Below, in pieces: positions 1 to 11,829 of a stretch of DNA of 64,000 nt. The position numbers were made by a program, and so were the translations under genes. The DNA comes from Melieria omissa (Eukaryota > Arthropoda > Insecta > Diptera > Ulidiidae): positions 10,687,201 through 10,751,200 of the forward strand of contig OZ020269.1 of the NCBI GenBank assembly GCA_963971225.1, given 5' to 3'. The notes below the pieces were generated by a model, which saw nothing but the letters and a program-made list of their open reading frames with translations, was not told the DNA's origin and searched no databases. Positions within the stretch are counted from its first letter, which is position 1, and the number at the start of each line of letters is the position of its first letter.

Positions 1-1790
1 ATATTCCGGCTGTGTGAAATTGTTTAAATTTCCACGATATCGAATACTATGTATGCAAAAACCTTTGGTTCGACGAACATCTTTTACGACGAGAAGGGCA
101 TCTCGGGGCGCTTTGAGCTGCTTGTCGAACTTCGACCAAAGCCAAATACCAATGACAAATCACAAAAGTCGAAGAGAAGAGAATAGCAGAATTTTCTTAA
201 CTCATTGATATGCATAGATTTTCAATCTTATTGTATTGGTTTGCTTAGTTCAAAGCATAAACATAAAAACAAATCAAAAACTTGTGCCCAAAAATATATG
301 AAATGAACTTATCCGATTTCATAAATAGTAAAACTAATAAAGCGTAAATAAATTGCCGACCACACAGAGCGCGCCACACACCGATTTATCACTAACTAGG
401 AATTACGAAATACAGACATTTCAATTTGGACCAACACCTTACGGCCAACACCGCAGTTCGGTCGGTAGCTGCGGTGTCGACGGTCTTCTTCGATTTCTTT
501 TCAGCGCAACGTTTTCGCTCTCACTCGCACTCGCATGCGGACATGAATTTGGTATTTTATTTAAACTGTAAATAAAGCAACAATAAATTAGCATGTGAAT
601 GGCAGAAGTGTCGTGTTGGTCGGTTGACTAAGTGCTTGCCGGCGGATTGGGCCAGCTGAAAGTTGCCACTTTGAATTGAAATCGGAAATTTGTTGAATAA
701 AGAAGCGTAACCTTATACAAACGACTAAAATACATGACAGCAACAACAAAAACAACGATGACCATTTCACACACACACACACACAACAGCAAACGACATC
801 ATTATGGCGCAACAGCCACCCCAACGTTCATCGTCTGCCGACTGCCAACAGCAACAACATTTGCCATGTCTGGTGTCGCTGGCTGCACGTCTATTGAGCA
901 GTTCGCTGCAGTTGATTGCTGCTCGTATGCGCCGGTGTCAATTGTTGCAATCAACACGCGTCAAATGCTGTCTGACTGCCGTTTGCCGTCTGGCGCTGCT
1001 CGAGCTCGAGTCTGACTGCAACTGTCAGCGACGACAGTGCCGCCACACCCAAGCACGGACCACACGCCGCTGTAGTGCATTGTCTGTCGTTGGCATAAAA
1101 TCTCACTGCGGTGGGAATCGAAATTGCATTGCAAATGAGAAAAGCTTTGAAAGTGGAAAATGCTTTCAATAAAAATCCAAACACGCATTGTTGCCGAGTT
1201 GTGGCATTTTTCAATTATTTTTGTAGATTTTCGAATGCATTTTATTGACACTATTCAGCTACTAGACACATTTTTTCATTTGACTACTATTAACCTCACT
1301 TTTAGCATGTAACCTAAATAGTCAAAGGTGACCACAGTTATGCGACTTAATGGTTCAAATTAAATTTGATGGGTCTAATAGAGCTGCGTGCAGTGCGTAG
1401 TAAAACTTAGATCTGAGTCGTAAAAAGGCTGATGTATCCACTCCACTAAGAAAAAACCACACTCTGAGGACATTCTCAACACAAAATTACACGCACAGTG
1501 GATTTTAGTCGCTAGAAATCCGGTACACCGAGGAACTGGTGTTCCGGTATCTTTCGAATAGTATCAATTCCGTCAGAAAACAAACAAAAAAAAACACTGC
1601 GACTAAGAACCATGATTGTGGGTACTGGACGCCAAAGCTTACAGGATGTTATCACATAAAGGGTACATCCGACTTGAAGTTTGGTTGAAATGGCTGTCGT
1701 AAAACATAAATCGTCAAAGAAACGCTTAGACTCCAAGGATTTGCAATGTGTTTGAAAAGTCTTTGGACGAACACTTTCACACTTTCTATT
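1..1790. other. No confident gene; possible 5'-UTR/regulatory DNA
   Basis: I see no recognisable protein domain. The stretch about 580-1170 is richer in G+C, has CAA-rich leader-like sequence and a short CA microsatellite (about 769-784), and contains an open frame of about 120 codons. That frame's protein is low-complexity and Ser/Gln/Cys-rich, with no family resemblance. It could be the 5' exon of a host gene, but nothing decides this. Confidence 0.3.
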
Positions 1791-1797
1791 TACTTAG

Positions 1798-2236
1798 AAT
1801 TTGGCAACATCTCCCGACAAACCTGGCCAACTTTCAACCGGACACGGACAAATCGGCTGCTCCACCTACATAAGTCGTCACTCGATAAGCACAACGGTTT
1901 CGGTGAAAGACTGGGTCTGCAATCCAACGACTTATGCCGAGGGTGCGGCTCTAAGGAGGAGGACGAGACCGTTCTCCACCTGCTGTGTCAATGTCCTTTT
2001 TTAGCCAGAAGAACATTTATATTCCTTGGCTCAGCTTTTTTCAATAGCCTAACTGGACTATCTCCTCTGAGCCTATGTCCCTAATGTTCATATTAATATT
2101 CATCACGGAATCTATATGGTTCCAGACGCGATAAGGAGGAGTCGCACCATCCACTGTGGTATCACAATAAGCCAAAAGTTGTTCTTAAGTGAGCTATTTA
2201 CATTGAAGGCTGCCACTCCAACCTAACTTAACCTAC
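1798..2236 (+). mobile_element. 3' end fragment of an EN-RT-RNase H non-LTR retrotransposon
   Basis: A frame on the plus strand encodes the C-terminal tail typical of I/LOA-like non-LTR elements: a 'RTNRLL' region followed by the zinc-knuckle-like motif CRGCGSKEEDETVLHLLCQC. The element at 36990-39972 has the closely similar CRSCGNEEEVETIQHYLCHC. The fragment ends in a short CCTAAC-like tail (about 2219-2236), like the tail at 39950-39972. Everything 5' of the tail domain is missing, as expected of 5'-truncated retrotransposition or decay. Confidence 0.75.
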
Positions 2237-2379
2237 AACTTGCTAAAACTCAAATATTAAATGATTTGTATTCTGTCACATTATGCAAAAGGAGGAACTT
2301 TTGGCCAAAATCGATCCATTACAGAGTAGATTACTCTCAGTGTCCTTTCCATTCGACTGCCACCTAAAACACAATTGTA

Positions 2380-2700
2380 AAGATTCGACTTATTGGGCCT
2401 CGAGTTCGAGGTCTTTTTGGGCCAGAGGTCGGCACAGCATAGCTCAACTCAGCTGGATGCCTGGATGCATAAGTGTGCTAACCACCGATTTAGACTGACG
2501 CTTTTGCTTTATGGGATCACTAGCAGAGCCCCAATAAATCGAGTTTCTCCATACAATACTTTGCCCCGTGTTTTGCCGCTTTAGACCCCCGAATTTCAAA
2601 AAATCCCATCTTAGGGAAAGTTTCAAATTTCATGTTTGTTGCTTTATGGGTTTGGGCTGAGTGGTGATGAATCAGTCAGTCAATCATATATATATTTAAG
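2380..2700 (-). repeat. Inverted copy of a dispersed repeat (family of 12700-12850)
   Basis: Read on the minus strand, 2560-2690 resembles 12705-12850: both have the CATGAAATTTGAA stretch, a 'GGGATTTTTCGAAATTCGGGG'-like block and an ACTGACTGATT-type run near a CAGCCCAA motif. It is a decayed partial copy with no coding content. Confidence 0.5.
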
Positions 2701-4372
2701 TTGTATGGACGGTGCTATGCTTCTTTAATGCAAAACCCAATCCATTCCTCCAGTCGAAGGATGTGATCTAGTTTCATTAATAAAAGTGCATGCAGACCAG
2801 CACTAATTAAAAGAATAGAAGAAAGATAATTGTGCCAGAACGGTCTTTAATGCTGTGCTTTCTTTTGCCATTTAACATAATTGTGCATAGTAAAACGTAA
2901 CACGCCTTGTTCTTCAAGCGTGTAATAAAGAAAAGAGGGACAATCTCTCTTACATTTCTTACAACATTTAAAGCTCTGGATGACTTAGAAAACGTGTCTA
3001 ATAATACTAAACTAACTAATATTAAATTAAAAATTTATACATACATATATTGTTTGAAGCCCACAATGCTGCTATGAAATTCAAATACCAAACAGTGCGT
3101 ATTTGAGAAGAAAATTTACAAGTCTTGAAAGTATTCGATGCCAATCGGAGCCATGCTTCAGTGCACAACATTGAAATTTGAAACCCCACACGTTGGCTTT
3201 AACCACAAATATTTAACCCAATAATTACCAATGAGGGTTCATTTGTAACGGAACTAACTGTTATTATTGTTGCATCATTGTCAACGATGAGTATCGCATT
3301 GCAAGCACCAGCAGCTGTCCACCGCAATTGCTATGTAAAGAAAAAAGTCAAAGAGTGCAAGAGTCATTCAAGCACAAATAAAACTCAGTGAGCAATTCAT
3401 GAATTGTAAGCAGTGGTAAATAAATGCTGTGATGAGTGATCTGATGGCAATGCTCTTTCAGTGAATGGTGAAAGCATTAAGTATGCAAAATCATATGAAA
3501 TACAATTAACAAATAAAACAAAAGACTACATTCACTTGTTTTGAATGGAATCTAACCTAACTAAAACGGAATTCTGAACGCAAAACATAAAAACCAAATG
3601 TTGACTTTTTGCCTGTCAAACCAATCGCAGTTTGGATTTGAAAGAAATAATTTAAAAAATTCGCAGCTTACTGACAAGTTCGTCTACTCCACGCATGACT
3701 GCCGCATTCTGCAACTATTCAATTTGCAAAATTTTCAAAATTAGCAAACGCAGTAACGGCGCAGTCAAACAATGTTTGCGTTAAGCTACAACAACAACAA
3801 CCAAATTGCGAATGCGAATATATCCATCAGCAAGTCAAAGCGGTCTGTATGCGCTCATTTGCTGATTAATGTACAAATATGTGCGCGACGCATTAGGCGA
3901 TTGGCGCAAGGTTTGTTGGCCGCGTGGCAGAGCGTTGCACAAACGAAACGTTCCTCTGCTCTCGCTACATAAATTTTCATTTAATTTTTGACTTTAACAC
4001 GTTCAACACACTCAAACACCAACATTAACAATAGCAAAAATCACCAAGAGAAACGTACACGCACACAGATAGGAAACAACAAAGCGCAGCGCAACAACAA
4101 ACCTGCATACAAATTGTTGAATGCCCATCCTGCGGCCGCTTGTTGCAATCTTGTTGCAATGTTGTGTACACAAATGCGACAGATTTAGACATTAAGCACG
4201 TTAAGTGTCCCCTGGGAATGTTGCCGCTGCTGTTGCTGTTGCTACACTTGCCATTGTTGTTATAATATGTCAGTTTTTGTTGTTGTTGTTGCTTCATGCA
4301 TGCTATTCTTATTGCCATTGTTTGCATTGTTGTAGTTGCTGATTGCTGTGCAGTGTTAATGCCTAATGGCTT
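2700..4372. other. Intergenic, no gene seen
   Basis: AT-rich sequence with short CAACAACAA runs near 3785-4190. Open frames here are short and low-complexity. I see no transposase, splice-structured gene or RNA gene. Confidence 0.4.
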
Positions 4373-4404
<32 letters not shown>

Positions 4405-4420
4405 ATTGTTGTTGCTGCTG
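4373..4420. repeat. (TTG)n microsatellite
   Basis: About 15 near-perfect TTG/GTT units with one TTA interruption. The long poly-Leu or poly-Asn frames across it are artefacts of the repeat. Confidence 0.9.
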
Positions 4421-4619
4421 ATCTGGCAAATGAGCCGTCGCAACAACGAAAGCCTTAATGGCAGTGCATACAAGACAAAAGACTTGAATGACGAACGTGC
4501 ACACCGCACCCACTCGCGCATAATTTTTACACTCTTGGCGTTTTCTATTGGCAAATATCCTATATGTATTAACTGTTGACTGCAATTTGTTAACATGTAT
4601 TAAAAAACACATAGTTGTT

Positions 4620-7400
4620 TTTTTTTAACGAGGAGGGAAGCATCGAAAGCCTAAGGTCAGTGCTTGGGACTTTAAACCGCTAAAACCTCCTCTCGTCCGG
4701 ACTGTTTGCCATCCTGGGACCACCGCGAGGTATTTCGTCTATTAACTATGTGCGTGTGTGTGTGTATGTGTGTAAGTAAAGGTGGATGCATTGCTGGCAA
4801 ATTGCTTCTAATATTTTAATTTCTCAGCAGCGAATGTAATTGAAAGTTCTTAAAGTTATATACAAATAAATGATCAACAATGTAAGTAAATACTACGAGG
4901 AAAATTACAAAAATGTTCCACTATATACAGGGTACAAAACGCACGCTGTTTATATTCATTGTCTCCGTGTCGTATAACACAGCTAACCTATCTGGAGGCT
5001 AGAAATGGGCTCATTACTTCTGTTCCCAAAGCGTGCTGGCATAATTATCCAACAGCAATTCATGCCAATACCAGAGGAAGGATATAGTTAGGGCCATAGT
5101 AGGTCTGGGGTGATCATTTCAGCAACTATTCATTAGCACATAGTCAACCATTACATTAGCAGATAAAACTTATATAAGCAGAGAATATATATATATGCGA
5201 GAATGTATGAGTAGTGTGGTGTAAGAGTATCTTAAAAGCATGTCATGCAAGACGATCATGCATTAGTGATATTCACAAGCAGCAGCGGATTCAGAAAAAT
5301 ATTTGAGGGGGCGCACAGTGTCGCGATCCCATATAAGGCGTGGCCAAAAATACTTACCGTTGTCCTATTTCGATGAAACTTGGTGAGATTATTTTTGTGG
5401 TGGAAATTAAGAAATTTACAAAAAATCATTAAAATTGGACCACTGCCACGCCCACCTCCCATACGAAGGGAACTGTAATATTGAAATAACTTTCTTAATA
5501 TTAGTGATAGAATTATGAATTTTTATATTTGAGCAATGAGATAAAAGCTCACTCTAAAAATGGGCGGTTTGCTACGCCCACTTAAAAAAATATTCGTATT
5601 TTAATACAACTAAAACTTTATTTTTAGAAGGCTGTTTGCGATACTCGTTTTACGAAGTAATTTTAACTGGTAAACTTTCTAAAACCTTAAAGTGGGCGTG
5701 GCAGTTGCAGCATATATATAAAGTGGCCAAAACTTTTCCTTTATGAATTTTTGTTTATTTTTTTTCAGTTTGTGATACCATACCATAAATGTTTAGATTT
5801 TTAAATTGGGCGTGGCATTCTGCCTACTTTTGATGATACAAACAATGTGCCAAACTTGTCCTTTATACAGCTCATCATTTCAGCAGCTGCTTTGCCGCTA
5901 CTTTCATTGAACGTCGGAAGCCATACTTCGAAAAATCACAATTTTTGACTATATGTGCCACTGCCAACTAAATGTTTAGGTGGGGACGCAAACTTTGTTT
6001 TTGTTCATGATTAACATCAACCCCCGTCTTATCTTTAAGTAAATTTATAAGAAAATCAAGTTTTAATGACCGCTTTCTGGATTCAGCCTTACGCCACATT
6101 TCGAACAAATCACGTATTTTTAGTGGAGGCGTCATTAGAAAAATGCAAATAACAACAAAAAGGGAATTAAAGGCAGAAAATTACTTCGGATTATGTTAAC
6201 ACATACTTTTCTGAGTAATTTAGGGTTGGAGCTAAAAAGTGTTTTTTGACGTTTTTTAAACTTTTTTCCAACAAACTTTTGGTTCTTTGTTAGAAGCAAA
6301 CCGAAAAACGTAAAAAAAAAGCACAAACCAAAAAATAGTACTGCCATACAGGAAAAATTCCAAAGCTTTATTCAATATATAACATGACTATATTAGTATA
6401 TTAATTATATTTTTATTTGATTTTTCATTCAGCATAAAGAATTACCCACAAACTTGGAACGAATGCGTACTTTTTAACATCAACTTTGAAACTAAGTACA
6501 TAAAAATGGAACGGAGTAGGATATTGAAGATCGGATAATGGATTTTTCGCAGTTGAGATATTATCTATCGATTGTTTTATTCATTTCAATCATTTTGTAA
6601 CATTGCTTTTTACCATTTTTGGCCACACTCGCGACACTGTGGGTCGGTTCAAGAAGTAATTCTTTAATATTCATAAATGCCAAAAATTCCTTTTAATTTG
6701 TATATAGTTTTAAAGTCGACCCTTATATTTCGGGGGTTTCAATCCCCAAAACCCCCTGAGCCCGTCACTTTCAACAGGAGAATTATGCGAGTTTGTAATG
6801 CAAAATTGCTACTTACTCTCCCTTAAGAATGATACGTAAAAGTGTAAGTAAAAGTGTCGAAACAAAAGTCCTCTGCAAGAAAATCATTCAATAATGTAAT
6901 ACAAGTTTGTCAAGCACAAGTGACACGCAAAAATGTTCAATTCAAAAGTGTTATACAAGAGTGTCATGCAAAAATGTCAAAAAAGATTCGCAAAGAAGAA
7001 TGTAATTTAAAAGTGCCACTTAAGTGATTTTTTTCAAGTGTTTAATGAAAGAACGTCTAGCTAGAATTTTATGTAAGAGAGTCAGGCAAAAGGTAATACT
7101 TATGCCCTCCATACCAGTTGCGCACACAGGGCACGGGCGTTTTAAGGGTTCAAACCTCCCCCAAACACAAAAATTTGATGGTACAAATTATGGTTTCAAA
7201 TGCAATTCAGCTTAAATGTTGTGCGCAATTTCCGTCCCTCCCCGCCCTCCGAATTGAAATGTGTGCACCACTGCTCCACATTATAATTTTTTGCTCAAAT
7301 TTCGATCACCTTGAGCAAGCATTGTAATATATCTTTATACCTACACGTTTTTCTTCAACTTTCAACTAAAACTGCATTGCAAATGCTTCTCTGCCAATCG
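4620..7400. other. No gene; decayed transposon-derived DNA
   Basis: No coding region is recognisable. The part 5280-6770 looks transposon-derived: it has many 'GTGGCCA' and 'CACGCCCA' phrases, like other decayed repeats in this window, and ends in a 'GGGGGTTTCAATCCCC' hairpin-like block near 6733. I could not define its termini. Confidence 0.35.
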
Positions 7401-7406
7401 AATTTA

Positions 7407-7680
7407 ACCCTTTCGCTACAGGGTTTTACTGGGGAAAGATACAATTTTAAATTTTACGTCTTAAACTTCCATACCAACATTCCATAAAAAAAATTTTAAT
7501 TTTTATACTCGGACCCTGTATTTAAGGGTGTTTTTCTATAAGAACAACCACATCGTTGTGGCTATAATAATTACGAAAACATTAAATTTTGTACGCATAA
7601 CGAAAATTTGAATATTTTTTCATTCATTTCAGCCAAAATTAAAAAATTAATGTATCTAAATTGAAAGAAAACGTCAAATC
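7407..7680. repeat. TTAA-associated dispersed repeat, copy 1
   Basis: It starts with TTAA followed by CCCTTTCGCTACAGGG and continues for about 270 bp. The segment 61799-62048 is the same sequence in the opposite orientation: TTTGACGTTTTCTTTC at one end, CCTGTAGCGAAAGGG then TTAA at the other. A TTAA next to CCC suggests a piggyBac-type MITE, but only one terminus is clear in each copy. Confidence 0.55.
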
Positions 7681-7699
7681 AAAAATGTTCTTTAATTTT

Positions 7700-9130
7700 T
7701 GCTGCTTCTTCTTCCTCTACTATGTCAAGATATACTATTAAAAAAACCTGTATATTTCTCTTCTTTAAACTTTAATACTCAGTTTATTAATTTCGTATTT
7801 TTCCTAAAACTTCAAGCTATTCTAAAGACCAACAAAAAAATGTATTCTTGCAACCATAGCATGTTGCCATATGGCAACAAAATAGCGAAAGCGTTAATTT
7901 CAACGCCTTCATCACCGCGAGTCAACAGCGCCAGCGCCAAGCCAACCCTAACCACATGTCAAATTGCAGTTGTTAAGTGCGCTTTTTCGCACTCAATTTG
8001 CGCGACTCTAAAGTGCCGCTAATAATCAACATTTCAAATATATGTACAACAACAACGACAGCAACAAAATCGCAACAGGGCAAAATCGAGCGCAATAAAA
8101 GTTTATATGAGCCGCAATTTGGCGATTAACTGCAGCCATTTGTATTTGTTTGTATGCGGCGGCGTGTGTCGGTTTACACACATTTAAAATTGCTACATGT
8201 GGTCAACAAGCAGTGCGGCCGATAAGTTGCCAATTACATTTGTGCCGCCACTTTGGGCGGCCAAACAACGACAGCACGGCTGGTCACTCCAGCACAGCGG
8301 CAAAAAAATAATGCAAAAAATATTGGAAAATAAAAATGCAAAAAGGCAAATTAAAATAATGCCGACCGCGAGTATTTTTTATTAAAAACAAATTTGCACA
8401 AATTTAACAGCGGGCACACATTTGCACAACAACGGGGGTGGTGGGGGGCGCGGCCATGGGTTCGTGAACCGTTTGCGCCACCGCGCATAAAGCAGTTGTG
8501 TGCGTGTGTGTGTGTGTGCGAGTGTGTGAGCGACGCATGCAACTGCAATAATTTTCAACAGCAGCACAGCAGCCGCTCAGTGGTGGTGGTTGGTGTTGTT
8601 GTAATGGAATTATTAGTCGCCTGGCAGCGCATGCGGCGTTTGTGCCTAATCTAGATATTTTGTTGAATTATTATTTGCGACCACATGCTGCAAGCGGCAC
8701 ATGCGCATGCGCACGCCACACTACGCCTACCGCGGCCGATTCGTCGCAGAGCGTACCAGCTGCCGAACAGCGACTGCTGTCCAATTTCAATATGCAATTT
8801 TCTCATAAATTTCATTTAAGTAGCCACAATTTAGCGCCATTTTCTAATAAGACTTGCCATTAATTTTGCAATTATTTGTGTGCAGTGTGCAATCAAAATG
8901 CATACAATTCTGCTATGGACAAAAACAAAAGGCAGCACTTTTTATATGACACTTGGAAAAAAAATCCTGGGAATTGGTTGTTTGAAGTAATTTTATGTAA
9001 CCCTTCGATAGTCCATTTAAAGTTTCTTAATTTATTATTTTAATGCATGTATGAAAATGCCACAAATTAAGTTACAAACTATTTCGATGCCATAGATGTG
9101 CGCATTCAAAAGACTCAGGAAACGAACTTG
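7700..9130. other. No gene seen
   Basis: Contains CAA/CAG-rich stretches and a (GT)n run at about 8500-8520. Frames across it are short and biased in composition. It could be host regulatory or UTR sequence; nothing is diagnostic. Confidence 0.3.
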
Positions 9131-9136
9131 TGAAGT

Positions 9137-9170
9137 CCTTAACCCATTACATTATATTAATGGGTTAAGG
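9137..9170. repeat. Perfect 13-bp inverted repeat (hairpin)
   Basis: CCTTAACCCATTA at 9137-9149 pairs perfectly with TAATGGGTTAAGG at 9158-9170 across an 8-base loop. Its function is unknown; a transposon scar is possible. Confidence 0.8.
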
Positions 9171-9440
9171 ATATTAAATTTACATATGTTGGTAAGGAGT
9201 GCTTAGAGTAGTTACAAACAAAAATTCAGGTATCTACCTGATATAGCAACTGAGATATAGAGGGGGTGAAATTTCACCCATCCGGCACCAGGTGTTCCGA
9301 AATACCCATATATTGCAAGAAGCTTGGTTGACTTCTTATTACCACTTGAAAATTGCCGCTAGAGTCAATTATTTTTATTTTTACTTTTATTTAATTATGA
9401 CAAGGACACAATTATTATCTTACTATATATACTATATATA

Positions 9441-10037
9441 TAGGGTGTTTTTTTAAAAGGTATAGAACTTCGAATTGAAATAAACCACAAGAAAATCGTT
9501 TTAATGTCCATCAATTTGGCGTTATTGGAAGGACATTTTATGCCATTAATGTTTAAATATGATTTCGGGCATGTGGCCGCCGCGGCTGGCTCGAATAAAG
9601 CCAATTCTACAGGTCCAATTTTCAGTTGATGGACAAAGCTCCAATTGCTGTGCACGGTGGCGAATCGATTCATTCGGGTCCTCTTCAACATTTTGCTCTA
9701 CAGCGGCAATTGTTTCTTCGGTGCGCACTGTTCGGCGTCTCTGCGGATGCGTATTATCACATAGAGTAAACGTAGTGCGAAAACGACCCATGGTTAACCG
9801 AATTAATTGCTCTGATGGACCATAAAATTGACGGAGCTTGCGGTAAACTTCGCGAACTGAACCATTATTTTCGAAATAAATTTGCACGATTTGCAAGCGT
9901 TGTTCTTTTGTCCACCTGTTCATGATGAAATGGCAAACCAAACTGAACATAAATGACATTAGAGTTGCCAGATTTGACCACAAAATGCCAGTTTTATCTC
10001 TATTCGAAAAACAAACCTCTAAAAACAACACCCTATA
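9441..10037 (-). mobile_element. Internally deleted Tc1/mariner-like element with transposase remnant
   Basis: The ends match as inverted repeats (TAGGGTGTT at 9441; AACACCCTA at 10027-10035) next to TA, as Tc1/mariner insertions are. On the minus strand one frame (about 9550-9921) begins MNRWTKEQRLQIVQIY, the N-terminal helix-turn-helix of the DD34E-type transposases found in many insect genomes. It ends GGHMPEIIF, the usual C terminus of that family. The catalytic D,D,E core between them is absent, so this is a roughly 600-bp non-autonomous deletion derivative. Related remnants lie at 45174-45740 and about 54938-55261. Confidence 0.75.
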
Positions 10038-10254
10038 CAAGTGTTATCTATACTACTGGCAAAAGAAAATTGGTATGGCAATATCGGCGCATGAAATTGG
10101 CACCAAAATAAATGACATTCGGCTTTCTATTCTATGTTTTGCACGTAAAATTATAAATGAAAGTGATAATTTACAAAAAAACAATGAAAATGATTCGTAA
10201 ACGTGGAATTTTGAGTACCCTCGAAATAAATTACATAATTGAGGAAGAATAGAG

Positions 10255-10996
10255 TGAGCACGAAGACAGGGCAAGTCTAGGCAGAGCAGACGATATAGAC
10301 GATGACTGGACCGACGACAAACACATAGACAATGGCAAACATGTGATCAACGACACTGATCAGAATTTACCATCTGAGGTAGCCGGAGTAATGGAAGTGG
10401 AGTTTAGTTATAATGATAATAATCCGGTTGCGACGAGTTTAGAATTCAGATTGTCAGTATTCTAACGAACTATATTCATCATGACGCAATACATTGAGCT
10501 AAAAGATATGACCATACGCAATCTAAGCACATTTTCATTGAACAACCAGATCCCATTTTTACATACAACCAACGATTGGGTGGAGTTGACTTAGTAAATA
10601 ATGGCATTGCGAACTACAGAACCCGGGTTTGTGGAAAAAAATGGTACTGGCATTTAGTGTATTAGATGCGGCAATGGTAAACGCCTGGAAATCGCACTGC
10701 TTGTTTCAAAATTTAATAAAAGCAATCCGATGGCGCAATTCGAGTTTCGAGTGATGTTGTTGAGAGTTGGTTGCCCCAAATTAAACGGAACGTACATTCC
10801 AAGAGATCAAGTGAAATCAAGTCAAAAACGAGTTCGCGGCCACTTACCACAACGAAGAGACAAATACCGTCGTTGCAAGCATTGCCAAGGAATAACCTTC
10901 TTTGCATGCATGAAGTATGACGTGTGCCTGCATCCAAAAAACTGTTTCGAAAAATATTATAATGGTGAAAAGCCGACCAAACGAACAACACATTGA
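10255..10996 (+). pseudogene. piggyBac-type transposase relic
   Basis: An acidic stretch (about 10285-10410, rich in Asp/Glu) resembles the N-terminal acidic region of piggyBac transposases. After a large internal loss, 10560-10670 encodes GGVDLVNNGIANYR, the GVD motif that carries the third catalytic Asp. It is followed in a shifted frame by VLDAAMVNAW. The segment 10730-10996 encodes the C-terminal cysteine-rich domain: RCKHCQG, then FACMKYDVCLHPKNCF. There are stop codons and frame changes between these blocks and the first two catalytic Asp regions are missing, so it is dead. Confidence 0.7.
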
Positions 10997-11028
10997 TTTT
11001 ATTGATATTAAAACTATTACAATATTAA

Positions 11029-11613
11029 GGCAGGTTCTCACCTTGTGGGACTTTTTTTGCCTTATCGTGTAGATATATGTTTCAAAAATGTGCTCCAGAA
11101 ATTTCAGATCAAAATCTGAAAAATTACAAAAGTTACAGGCCGTTACATAGAGCAGTGTCGAGCACCGGCCGAGCGCACTTTAAACTTTAAACGCGTTTTT
11201 CTGAGAACCACATTTTCGGATCTAACGGAAGTGATTGAAGGCGCTGGAATGAACCAATCGTTTAATGTTCCTTAGGGTTTTTTCTAATAAACGAACTACG
11301 ATCAGCCAAAAATATTGAAAATTGTTTATTTAAAAAAATAATAAGTGAACAAAAAAATGCGAAAATCGTAATTTTTTTTTAAAACCTCATAACTTTTGTA
11401 ATTTTGATTTTTTTTGTTCATGATCATAGTTCATTCAATAGATAATACGGTACACATTAAGAATGTGTTCGATTTTTGTGTTTCAGATCACGGGTTTTAA
11501 CGGAATCACTTCCGGTAGCGGGACACCTCCTCAGCGTTGTATCTTTAACCGTTTTCTCCAAAAAATTCCTAAAAAAAGTGCACTTTTTCGGATCCACAAG
11601 GTGAGAACATGCC
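11029..11613. mobile_element. 585-bp TTAA-flanked MITE
   Basis: TTAA occurs at 11025-11028 and 11614-11617. Immediately inside are inverted termini GGCAGGTTCTCACCTTGTGG (11029-11048) and its complement at 11594-11613, with one mismatch. Subterminal blocks (about 11218-11236 and 11498-11516, around GGAAGTGATT) are also inverted. A TTAA target is typical of the piggyBac superfamily. It has no coding capacity. It shares the internal phrase TTTAAACGCGTTTTTCT with 41603-41622. Confidence 0.75.
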
Positions 11614-11829
11614 TTAAAAACTCTTTTTCTATGATAAGTACTAAAATAATAACGCGCAATTTTCGAAACTTCGGTACACCTGGTGCCGGACGGGTGAAAT
11701 TTCACCCCTTTCTGGGTCATTCATTACACACAGGTAGATAGTACAAGCAATTCCAACAATTCACAGAAGATAGGCAGTTCAATGAACTACATACTCCAGA
11801 AAAAAACTGCTGGAATTCCCTATATTTAC

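Larger units (their letters stand above)
9264..11707. mobile_element. Composite DNA-transposon block bounded by 39-bp inverted repeats
   Basis: The ends 9264-9302 and 11669-11707 are inverted copies with about 3 mismatches. Each begins with the 16-bp palindrome GGGTGAAATTTCACCC and continues with CCGGCACCAGGTG. Between them lie a Tc1/mariner-like deletion derivative, a piggyBac transposase relic and a TTAA MITE. The inverted repeats may be the termini of the piggyBac-like element, but I do not see a clean TTAA at their outer edges, so ownership is uncertain. Confidence 0.55.

Noticed and set aside
804..1172. 122-codon frame rich in Gln, Ser and Cys
   Set aside because: No family likeness, overlapping long frames on the other strand, and composition explained by CAA/GCA repeats. 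Kept only as a possible host exon region.
4373..4596. Poly-Leu membrane protein or poly-Asn protein
   Set aside because: Both frames are produced by the (TTG)n microsatellite.
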